Assembly (NCBI RefSeq): GCF_040403615.1
Contig: NZ_JBBAKG010000025.1
Coordinates: forward strand, 1 to 64,000
Reading direction: 5' to 3'
DNA from: Haliscomenobacter sp040403615
Lineage (GTDB): Bacteria; Bacteroidota; Bacteroidia; Chitinophagales; Saprospiraceae
Length of the DNA: 64,000 nt
The notes beneath the pieces were generated by a model that saw only the letters and a program-made list of their open reading frames with translations, made no database searches and was not told the DNA's origin. The translations under genes and the position numbers were made by a program. Numbering within the stretch: the first letter of the stretch is position 1; each line of letters starts with the position of its first letter. This document shows, piece by piece, positions 24,774-31,803 of this stretch.

Positions 24774-26954
24774 TTAGGCCTCTCCCTCAACCCAAACCAT
24801 CTCAATCTGCCGTCTCTGCAAGTTCGTACTCGCAATTCGGACAAAAATTTCCTGGCCCATGGTGTACTCCTTTTTGCTGTGAGCCCCCCGAATCCGCAAG
24901 CGACCTGGGTCAATCTCAAACGGTTCGTTCATGGTTTCGTAACTCACCATGCCTTCGCAGCGGTTGCCACGTAGCTCGATGAAGATGCCCCGATCTCCGA
25001 TGCCAGAAATGAACCCAGGGAATACCTCACCCAGGTGTTTGGACATGAATTCGACCTGTTTGTACTTGATCGATTCGCGTTCAGCGTCCGCGGCTCGGCG
25101 TTCCTGTTTGGAGACGTGCTTGCACATTTCCTCCAGTTTTTCCTTGTTGACGCGGTGGATGGCTTTGAGGTTGTCAAACAAAATCCGGTGCGCCAGTACA
25201 TCCGAATAACGCCGAATGGGCGAGGTAAAGTGACTGTAAAAATCAAAAGCCAAACCGTAGTGCCCAATGTTGTCGCTGGAATACTCGGCTTTGGCCATGG
25301 TGCGGATGGCAATCGGCCCCAGGATACTCAAGGCTTCATTCTCTTCGGCGAGTTGGGCCAGTTTGTTGAAGGATCGCGCAATGTCTTTCGGAGTGGTTAC
25401 GTTCATTTCTACCCCCATTTGGCGGGCAAAACGCGCCAATTCCTCTACCTTATCCGTATTGGGTTCGTCGTGGATGCGGTATACAAACGGAATCTCGGCA
25501 GCATCCTGGGTGCCTTTGTTGGACACAAAAGTAGCCACCTCTTTATTGGCCAGCAACATGAAATCTTCGATCAGCATGTGCGCATCTTTCCGCTCTTTGG
25601 TGTATACCTCGAGGGGTGCACCATTCTCATCCAGTCGGAAGCGGACTTCTTCTGATTCAAAATTGATGGCACCTCTTTTGAAGCGCTCTTTGCGCAGCTT
25701 GTGGGCCAGGTTATTGAGAATTTTCAGCTCTTTGGCAAAATCGCCTTCGCCAGTATCCAGGCCTTCCTGCGCTTCTTCGTAAGAAAAACGTCGATTGGAG
25801 TGGATGGCGGTTTTGCCAAACCAGCGGTCTACAATTTTATCTTCATTGTCGAAGGTAAACACCGCCGAGAAAGTCAGTTTGTCTTCGTGTGGGCGCAAGG
25901 AACACAACTCGTTGGACAGCTTTTCGGGCAACATTGGACAGACCCGATCTACCAGGTAAACGGAAGTCGAACGCGCCAATGCTTCTTTGTCCAGCGCAGT
26001 GTTTTCGTGCACGTAATGCGTCACATCGGCAATGTGTACCCCAACTTCGAGGTTGCCATTGGGCAAGTACGCAAACGAAAGTGCATCGTCAAAGTCACGG
26101 GCATTTTCAGGGTCAATGGTAAAGGTGGGCGTTTCGCGCATGTCGCGTCGAATGGCGATCTCTACTTCGGGTATTGCTACGCCCAGTGATTCGGATTCCT
26201 CCAATACTTCTGGCGGAAACTCCAGATTGAAGCCATTGTTGATGAGGATGCCCTTCATCTCTATATCGTGTGATCCAGCTTTGCCCAACACATAAGTCAG
26301 CACGCCAATCGGTTGGCGTTGTTGGCCAGTGGTCCAGTTTTCAATTTTCACCACCACTCGATCCTCGTCTTTTCCGCCCATGGTTTTGGTGGGGTCGACC
26401 AGGATTTCCAGCGAAGATGGTGGGTCTGTAACCACCACGGCATAGCGGGGATAAATCCAAAGCGTACCGACAAAATGCTCGCGGGCACGTTCCAATACTT
26501 CCACCACTTCCCCTTCGGGCTTGTTGCGGCCACGGGGCACCCAGGCTTTAATCTGTACCTTGTCTCCGTGCAGAGCGGTATTCATGTTTTTTGCCGCCAC
26601 GAAAATATCATTCTCCTGGCCTTCTACGCTGACATAGCCTGCACCGGAGCGGGTCATGTCCATGACACCAACCAGTACTTTGCGGTTTTGGCCCAGAGAG
26701 GAACTGCTACCAGGGCTGCGCAGTTTGAATTTGTATTCTTCCAGTTCAACCAGGTAGCCCAATTTCACCAATTCCTGGCAAGCGTGTTGGATGGAGTCTT
26801 TGTGGTTGTCGATGCCCAGTTTTTTGACGATCTGCTTGGGATTCAGTCGCTTTTTGGGGTCTTTTTTAAAAAGGAGCAAAACATCAGTTTGCAATTGTTT
26901 TGAGGTCAGCTTGCGGGTGTAACTCCCTCTTCCGGGATCTTTCTTTTTAGTCAT
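24774..26954 (-). CDS. rnr: ribonuclease R
   Basis: 726 residues, the usual length. The order is an N-terminal helix-turn-helix (LTSKQLQTDVLLLFKKDPKK), cold-shock OB domains (VGVMDMTRSGAGYVSVEG), the RNB catalytic domain with its acidic motif (FTIDPENARDFDDALSF, Asp residues for metal binding), and a C-terminal S1 domain (FPGFISGIGDRGIFIEL). RNase R is a processive 3'-5' exoribonuclease that degrades structured RNA such as rRNA fragments and tmRNA-tagged messages, which is useful in an organism whose intergenic RNA is so hairpin-rich. A small gene lies 5 bp upstream in the same orientation. Confidence 0.93.
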   Translation of the reverse strand: MTKKKDPGRGSYTRKLTSKQLQTDVLLLFKKDPKKRLNPKQIVKKLGIDNHKDSIQHACQELVKLGYLVELEEYKFKLRSPGSSSSLGQNRKVLVGVMDMTRSGAGYVSVEGQENDIFVAAKNMNTALHGDKVQIKAWVPRGRNKPEGEVVEVLERAREHFVGTLWIYPRYAVVVTDPPSSLEILVDPTKTMGGKDEDRVVVKIENWTTGQQRQPIGVLTYVLGKAGSHDIEMKGILINNGFNLEFPPEVLEESESLGVAIPEVEIAIRRDMRETPTFTIDPENARDFDDALSFAYLPNGNLEVGVHIADVTHYVHENTALDKEALARSTSVYLVDRVCPMLPEKLSNELCSLRPHEDKLTFSAVFTFDNEDKIVDRWFGKTAIHSNRRFSYEEAQEGLDTGEGDFAKELKILNNLAHKLRKERFKRGAINFESEEVRFRLDENGAPLEVYTKERKDAHMLIEDFMLLANKEVATFVSNKGTQDAAEIPFVYRIHDEPNTDKVEELARFARQMGVEMNVTTPKDIARSFNKLAQLAEENEALSILGPIAIRTMAKAEYSSDNIGHYGLAFDFYSHFTSPIRRYSDVLAHRILFDNLKAIHRVNKEKLEEMCKHVSKQERRAADAERESIKYKQVEFMSKHLGEVFPGFISGIGDRGIFIELRGNRCEGMVSYETMNEPFEIDPGRLRIRGAHSKKEYTMGQEIFVRIASTNLQRRQIEMVWVEGEA

Positions 26955-26959
26955 TTTGG

Positions 26960-27457
26960 TTAATGGGTTATAATCTGCCCTTCCGGCAGCAATTCTAGTT
27001 TTTGAGTGCGGGTACCGGAAGCGTCATAAAGCGCGTCAGTTGAAGTTTGTCCTGACATGATCACCATTCCCCAGTCTTCATCGATGGTGGCAATCGATGT
27101 CGTCAACGTTTTTCCATCGTAGAAGGTTCCCCCCAACACTTTTTTATCAATCAATGCACCATCTTTGGTAAAGGTAACCATGACGTATTGATAATTCATC
27201 AATTGAGCGACCCAATACACCACTGCATGAAAATCCAAAGTATCTGGAATGCGAAAACAAGGCACAAATTCCGTGAATTCGTCTATCTCGTCTTGTTCTT
27301 CCAACGGAAACAGGTATTGCTCAATCATGCGTTGAGGAAAAGGTTCGTTGGTTTGACTGAAAACCCGTTGGGATTCATCTGTAAGCGTAATGGGCAATTT
27401 CACCTCCGGAAACTGTGCCAAAAACTCTTTTAAAGAAATATTTAATTCTGCTGCCAT
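26960..27457 (-). CDS. conserved hypothetical protein upstream of rnr
   Basis: 165 residues from the ATG opening MAAELNISLKEFLAQFPEV; a longer in-frame start at 27508 adds an improbable hydrophobic lead. The N-terminal part resembles a small alpha-beta protein with LPITLTDESQRVFSQTNEPF; the C-terminal half alternates strands (YQYVMVTFTKDGALIDKKVL, WGMVIMSGQTSTDALYD). There is no signal or TM. It stops 5 bp before the RNase R start and is surely co-transcribed. I do not recognise a family or function. Confidence 0.7.
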   Translation of the reverse strand: MAAELNISLKEFLAQFPEVKLPITLTDESQRVFSQTNEPFPQRMIEQYLFPLEEQDEIDEFTEFVPCFRIPDTLDFHAVVYWVAQLMNYQYVMVTFTKDGALIDKKVLGGTFYDGKTLTTSIATIDEDWGMVIMSGQTSTDALYDASGTRTQKLELLPEGQIITH

Positions 27458-27577
27458 TTTAAAAATGAAGAATTGTTGATCAAAACAGGAAATAAAACGA
27501 TTTAACAATTTATCTACAAGCCTTTAATTTTGAACGATTCTAAATAAAAGCCTGAACTGTAACTTGGTTAGAACACT

Positions 27578-27609
27578 TTTGTGCATCTAGCCTTGAATAT
27601 ATAGCTTTG
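27578..27609 (+). promoter_or_regulatory. promoter of the succinate dehydrogenase operon
   Basis: TTTG at 27578-27581 and TAGCTTTG at 27602-27609 are separated by 20 bp, which is the Bacteroidota consensus TTTG-N19/21-TAnnTTTG with no mismatch. It predicts a start near 27616 and a leader of about 75 nt before sdhC. Confidence 0.6.
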
Positions 27610-27690
27610 TAGACGGTTAAACGCAAAACACTTGAGAAAGTCAATGGTTGTTGTTGCTGCAAAAATAAACAAAACACAAAACGAAAACAC

Positions 27691-28425
27691 ATGAGTTGGC
27701 TTACAAACACGCTTTCTCCGGTTGGATTGGGCTGGTTCGGCGGGTTCTTGACTTCCTCCATCGGTAAAAAGGTACTGATGGCGATCACCGGAATCTTTCT
27801 GATCACTTTCTTGCCTGTTCACCTACTTGGCAACTTACAAATGCTGAATGATGATGGAGGCGAAAGTTTCAATCTTTATGCTCAATTCATGACGCATAAC
27901 GAAATCATCAAAATTGTTTCCTACTCGCTTTATTTGTCTATCGTATTGCACGCCATTCAGGGGCTTTTGTTGTGGAGACAAAATTCCAGTGCGCGTGGAC
28001 AAAACTACGCTGTAAAAGTTACCCGCGCGGTAGCGACCAATGCAAGTGCAGCGACCCGGATGGGCTGGTTGGGTACCATTTTGCTGATTTTCATTTTGTT
28101 GCACATGTACCAGTTTTGGCTGCAAATGAAATTGGGCAATGTGCCCATGGCCTCTTACGGTGGTGAAGTGGTAAAAGACTTGTATACTCCAGTAATGGTG
28201 GCATTTGCCGATCCAATTTTCGTGGCAATCTATGTAATTTCTATGGTAGCGATTGCTTTCCACCTCTGGCATGGTTTCCAAAGTGCATTCCAGACCCTGG
28301 GTTTGAATCACAGCAAATACATGACTTTTATACGCGCATTGGGTAAATTTTACGCCGTAATCGTTCCTTTCGGTTTTGCGTTTATACCGGTGTATGTATA
28401 TGGCGATGCCATGGGATGGTGGTAG
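27691..28425 (+). CDS. sdhC: succinate dehydrogenase cytochrome b subunit (b558 type)
   Basis: 244 residues with five TM helices (for example VLMAITGIFLITFLPVHLLG, AATRMGWLGTILLIFILLHM) and conserved histidines for two hemes (LPVHLLGN, LHAIQGLL, LHMYQFW, AFHLWHGF). This is the single-subunit b558 anchor of Bacteroidota and epsilon/Bacillus-type enzymes, so no sdhD is expected. It anchors SdhAB to the inner membrane and passes electrons to menaquinone. First gene of the sdhCAB operon; a hairpin overlaps its stop. Confidence 0.92.
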   Translation: MSWLTNTLSPVGLGWFGGFLTSSIGKKVLMAITGIFLITFLPVHLLGNLQMLNDDGGESFNLYAQFMTHNEIIKIVSYSLYLSIVLHAIQGLLLWRQNSSARGQNYAVKVTRAVATNASAATRMGWLGTILLIFILLHMYQFWLQMKLGNVPMASYGGEVVKDLYTPVMVAFADPIFVAIYVISMVAIAFHLWHGFQSAFQTLGLNHSKYMTFIRALGKFYAVIVPFGFAFIPVYVYGDAMGWW

Positions 28426-28500
28426 GGACAACCCTCGCGGTTGTCCCGGTCAACCGTAAGGGCGACCGTAAAGGGGTAGGCGACCGTAAAGGATCGCCCC
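28425..28500. repeat. hairpin and direct repeats in the sdhC-sdhA gap
   Basis: GGGACAACC (28425-28433) pairs perfectly with GGTTGTCCC (28439-28447). It is followed by two direct copies of GGCGACCGTAAAGG (28461-28474, 28479-28492) and a closing GATCGCCCC. The elements sit between co-transcribed genes, so they may tune mRNA decay or differential expression of sdhC relative to sdhA, or be a REP-type insertion. Confidence 0.6.
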
Positions 28501-28541
28501 AACAGATAGTCGATATTTTTTTCAAAATAAATTGAATCAAC

Positions 28542-30545
28542 ATGGCTCTTAATGGCAAAGTTCCAGCGGGTAATTTGACGGAAAAGTGGACAAAATACCG
28601 CGCTTCCATGCCGCTGGTAGCTCCCAACAATAAAAGACGCCTTGACATTATCATAGTCGGATCCGGTTTGGCTGGAGCAGCAGCAGCAGCTTCACTGGGC
28701 GAATTGGGCTACAACGTCAAGTGCTTTACCTTTCACGATAGTCCACGCCGGGCGCACTCAATTGCAGCTCAGGGCGGGATCAATGCGGCAAAAAACTACC
28801 GCAACGACGGCGACAGCACTTATCGCCTTTTTTATGACACCATCAAAGGCGGAGATTACCGTGCACGCGAAGCCAACGTTTACCGTTTGGCCGAAGTGAG
28901 TGCCAGCATCATCGACCAGGCTGTATCTCAAGGCGTTCCTTTTGCCCGCGAATACGGCGGCTTGTTGGACAACCGCTCTTTCGGTGGGGTGCAAGTAAGC
29001 CGTACCTTTTATGCACGCGGTCAGACTGGACAACAATTGCTGATTGGTGCCTACCAATCATTGTCTCGCCAGATTTCACTGGGAACCGTACAGATGCACA
29101 ACCGCCACGAGATGCTGGATGTCGTACTGGTAGACGGCAAAGCGCGCGGCATCATTGCCCGCAATTTGCTGACGGGTGAACTCGAGCGCCACGCTGCTCA
29201 CGCAGTAGTATTGGCAACGGGTGGTTATGGCAACGTATTTTACCTGTCTACCAACGCAATGATGTGCAACGTAAGTGCTGCCTGGCGCTCTGTACGCCGT
29301 GGCGCCTTGATGGCCAACCCTTGCTTCACCCAAATTCACCCAACTTGCATCCCTGTAAGCGGTGATTACCAATCCAAGCTGACCTTGATGTCGGAGTCCT
29401 TGCGGAACGACGGTCGGGTATGGGTGCCCAAAAAGCAAGAAGATGCAGCGGCCATCCGCTCTGGTCACAAAACCGCTTTGGACATCACTGAAGAAGACCG
29501 GGATTACTTCCTGGAGCGCCGCTACCCTGCTTTTGGCAACCTGGTACCTCGTGACGTTGCTTCTCGCGCTGCCAAAATAGCTTGTGATGAAGGTTTGGGC
29601 GTAGCCCCGACTGGACTTGCGGTATTTCTTGACTTCTCAGCAGCCGTTGAACGTTACGGACGTTCCAAGGCAAACATGCAAGGCAACCACAATCCAAGTG
29701 AAAAAGAAGTAGTGGACCTGGGTGAAAACGTAGTGGAAGAAAAGTACGGCAATCTCTTTGCCATGTACGAAAAAATCACTGGCGAGAACCCTTACAAAAT
29801 GCCGATGAAGATCTACCCTGCCGTACACTATACCATGGGCGGCTTGTGGGTAGATTACAACCTCGAAACCAATATCCCTGGCTTGTTTGCAGCTGGCGAG
29901 TGTAACTTTTCTGACCATGGCGCCAACCGCCTGGGTGCTTCTGCACTGATGCAAGGTTTGGCCGATGGCTACTTTGTATTGCCTTACACCATTGGCAATT
30001 TCCTTTCCAATGACATCCGTACGCCAAAGTTTGATGCCAACTCCGCGGAGTTTGTGCAAGCCGAAGCAGATGTAAAAGGCCGCATCGACAAATTGATGGG
30101 TGCTCAAGGCAATCAATCAGTGGAAAGCTTCCACCGCCGCCTAGGTAAAATCATGTGGGAAAAATGCGGGATGGCCCGCAACGCCGAAGGTCTTACGCAA
30201 GCACGCCGCTTGATTCAGGAATTGCGCGAAGAATTTTACAAAGACGTATTTGTACCTGGCAGTGCCACCGGGGAATACAACCCTGAGCTTGAAAAAGCCC
30301 TGCGGGTTGCCGACTTCATGGAAATGGGTGAATTGATGGTGATTGATGCCCTCAACCGGGAAGAATCTTGTGGAGGCCACTTCCGCGAAGAATTCCAAAC
30401 CGAAGAAGGCGAAGCCCTGCGCGACGATGCAAACTATGCTTACGTAGCCGCATGGGAATACAACGGCTGGGATACCTACCCGGTATTGCACAAAGAAGAA
30501 CTGGTTTTCGAAAACGTCGAACTCAAGAGCAGAAGCTATAAGTAA
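28542..30545 (+). CDS. sdhA: succinate dehydrogenase flavoprotein subunit
   Basis: 667 residues, matching the Bacteroidota SdhA size. The FAD-binding motif IIVGSGLAGAAAAASLGELGY is near residue 30, and the histidine for covalent FAD is in RRAHSIAAQGGINAAKNY. Substrate-site motifs include NPCFTQIHPTCIPVSG, EYGGLLDNRSFGGVQVSRTF and HYTMGGLWVDYNLETNIPGL. It oxidises succinate to fumarate (or the reverse) as part of the membrane complex with SdhB and SdhC. It belongs to the b558-type operon sdhCAB, and a fumarase gene lies 8 kb away. Confidence 0.95.
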   Translation: MALNGKVPAGNLTEKWTKYRASMPLVAPNNKRRLDIIIVGSGLAGAAAAASLGELGYNVKCFTFHDSPRRAHSIAAQGGINAAKNYRNDGDSTYRLFYDTIKGGDYRAREANVYRLAEVSASIIDQAVSQGVPFAREYGGLLDNRSFGGVQVSRTFYARGQTGQQLLIGAYQSLSRQISLGTVQMHNRHEMLDVVLVDGKARGIIARNLLTGELERHAAHAVVLATGGYGNVFYLSTNAMMCNVSAAWRSVRRGALMANPCFTQIHPTCIPVSGDYQSKLTLMSESLRNDGRVWVPKKQEDAAAIRSGHKTALDITEEDRDYFLERRYPAFGNLVPRDVASRAAKIACDEGLGVAPTGLAVFLDFSAAVERYGRSKANMQGNHNPSEKEVVDLGENVVEEKYGNLFAMYEKITGENPYKMPMKIYPAVHYTMGGLWVDYNLETNIPGLFAAGECNFSDHGANRLGASALMQGLADGYFVLPYTIGNFLSNDIRTPKFDANSAEFVQAEADVKGRIDKLMGAQGNQSVESFHRRLGKIMWEKCGMARNAEGLTQARRLIQELREEFYKDVFVPGSATGEYNPELEKALRVADFMEMGELMVIDALNREESCGGHFREEFQTEEGEALRDDANYAYVAAWEYNGWDTYPVLHKEELVFENVELKSRSYK

Positions 30546-30696
30546 AGTTGAAGAGTTGAAAAGTTTAGGGTGAATAGATATGGGTAGTGCAAGGTAAGTA
30601 CTCTATTTGGCTGCACAGAAAACCCGAAATGTTTTACCCTAAGCGTTTTCCTTCTTTTCAACATTTCACCCCTTCAACTTTTTAACTTTTTTTGTA
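30546..30696. repeat. imperfect palindrome in the sdhA-sdhB gap
   Basis: AGTTGAAGAGTTGAAAAG near 30545 and CTTTTCAACATTTCACCCC then TTCAACTTTTTAAC near 30654-30690 are imperfectly complementary over about 30 bp, and AGGGTGAAT / ACCCTAAGCG add a partial inner match. The 150-bp gap within an operon is unusually long and could carry an mRNA processing hairpin. Confidence 0.4.
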
Positions 30697-31485
30697 ATGG
30701 AAAACATGCATTTAAAACTCAAAATATGGCGTCAGGGTGGCAAATTTTCCACAAAAGGACAATTCGTCACTTATGAGCTGGACAACGTCAGCGAGCACAT
30801 GTCTTTTTTGGAAATGTTGGACGTGCTCAACGACAAATTGATCACCCAACGCGAAGACCCCGTTGCTTTTGAGCACGATTGTCGCGAGGGCATTTGTGGT
30901 ACTTGCTCCATGGTGATCAATGGCCATCCACACGGCCCCAACACCGGAACTACGACTTGCCAATTGCACATGCGTTTCTTCAAAGAAGGCGATACCGTAA
31001 CGGTTGAGCCATTCCGGGCCAAATCTTTCCCGGTCATCAAAGACCTGGTGGTGGATCGCTCGGCTTTTGACCGGATCATTCAAGCAGGAGGCTTCATTTC
31101 GGTAAACACGGGTCAAGCGCAAGATGCCAACGCCATTCCAGTTTCCAAGGAATCGGCTACTGCATCTTTTGATGCTGCTGCCTGTATCGGCTGCGGTGCC
31201 TGCGTTGCTGCCTGCCCCAATGCATCGGCAATGCTGTTTGTGAGTGCGAAGGTATCTCACTTGGCTTTGTTGCCACAAGGTAAGGTAGAAGCCAAGCGTC
31301 GTGCGCTGAGCATGGTGAAGCAAATGGATTTGGAAGGATTTGGCAATTGCTCCAACGTAACCGCCTGCGAAGCCGAGTGTCCAAAGGAAATTTCTGTTGT
31401 AAACATCGCCCGCCTCAATCGGGAATACATCTCCTCTGCCTTTACTTATGAAGAAAACGCAGACAAAGGTGGTGGTGCGGGATAG
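30697..31485 (+). CDS. sdhB: succinate dehydrogenase iron-sulfur subunit
   Basis: 262 residues. The [2Fe-2S] cluster ligands are in CREGICGTCSMVING (with a later CQLH), and the [4Fe-4S] and [3Fe-4S] ligands in CIGCGACVAACPN and CSNVTACEAECPKEIS. It links the flavoprotein to the cytochrome b subunit. It is the third and last gene of sdhCAB. Start is ATG 30697; Met4 is an alternative. Confidence 0.95.
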   Translation: MENMHLKLKIWRQGGKFSTKGQFVTYELDNVSEHMSFLEMLDVLNDKLITQREDPVAFEHDCREGICGTCSMVINGHPHGPNTGTTTCQLHMRFFKEGDTVTVEPFRAKSFPVIKDLVVDRSAFDRIIQAGGFISVNTGQAQDANAIPVSKESATASFDAAACIGCGACVAACPNASAMLFVSAKVSHLALLPQGKVEAKRRALSMVKQMDLEGFGNCSNVTACEAECPKEISVVNIARLNREYISSAFTYEENADKGGGAG

Positions 31486-31610
31486 AATTAGGCGCGAAAT
31501 GTAGTTTGATCGACCGAGTACAAATCAAAATGTACCGTTTACCTGAAAAAAACTACCGTTTTCTGAAAAGAAAATTGCTTTTAAAAAACTTAGGGCGTAC
31601 ATTTGTACTT

Positions 31611-31677
31611 TACAGTTGCCCTTCAGATATACGAATATCTGGTTTTGCCCGGAGTTATCCCCTCCGGGCATTTTTTA
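31611..31677 (+). ncRNA. candidate small RNA with two hairpins
   Basis: An ATTG (TTG at 31575-31577) lies 20 bp before TACATTTG (31598-31605), a near-perfect Bacteroidota promoter. Transcription from about 31611 would give about 65 nt: a first hairpin CAGATAT-ACGA-ATATCTG (31624-31641), then TGCCCGGAG-ttatccc-CTCCGGGCA (31646-31670) and T residues ending the RNA. No ORF starts inside. The -7 box overlaps a GTACA-TT-TGTAC inverted site, so repression at the promoter is plausible. I do not recognise a known RNA family. Confidence 0.45.
31646..31677 (+). terminator. Rho-independent terminator
   Basis: Nine-bp perfect GC-rich stem, seven-base loop, and TTTTTTATTTTAT tail. It would close the candidate small RNA, or stop read-through from sdhB. 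Confidence 0.8.
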
Positions 31678-31772
31678 TTTTATAGGTTGGCACTTTTTCC
31701 CTCCTCACGTTAACCCAAGATTACCCAAAAATCAATTTTTTCCCCAAATTACTCCCCTACCCCAAAACACTT

Positions 31773-31780
31773 TAGCTTTG
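31773..31780 (+). promoter_or_regulatory. candidate -7 box of the YncE/TonB operon
   Basis: TAGCTTTG, a perfect TAnnTTTG, lies 24 bp before the ATG of the lipoprotein gene. No TTTG is seen at the expected distance upstream (the bases are AATTACT), so the promoter is only partly supported. Confidence 0.3.
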
Positions 31781-31803
31781 GTTTTGAAAAACCATTCAGC
31801 ATT

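Larger units (their letters stand above)
31486..31803. other. sdhB-downstream gap with candidate small RNA, operator-like sites and promoter
   Basis: No protein gene is supported in these 318 bp. It holds two similar GTACA...TGTAC inverted sites (31518-31535 with 8-bp spacer, 31597-31608 with 2-bp spacer), a promoter (31575-31605), two hairpins (31624-31641, 31646-31670), a terminator T-run, and a TAGCTTTG box at 31773-31780 in front of the next gene. Confidence 0.65.
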
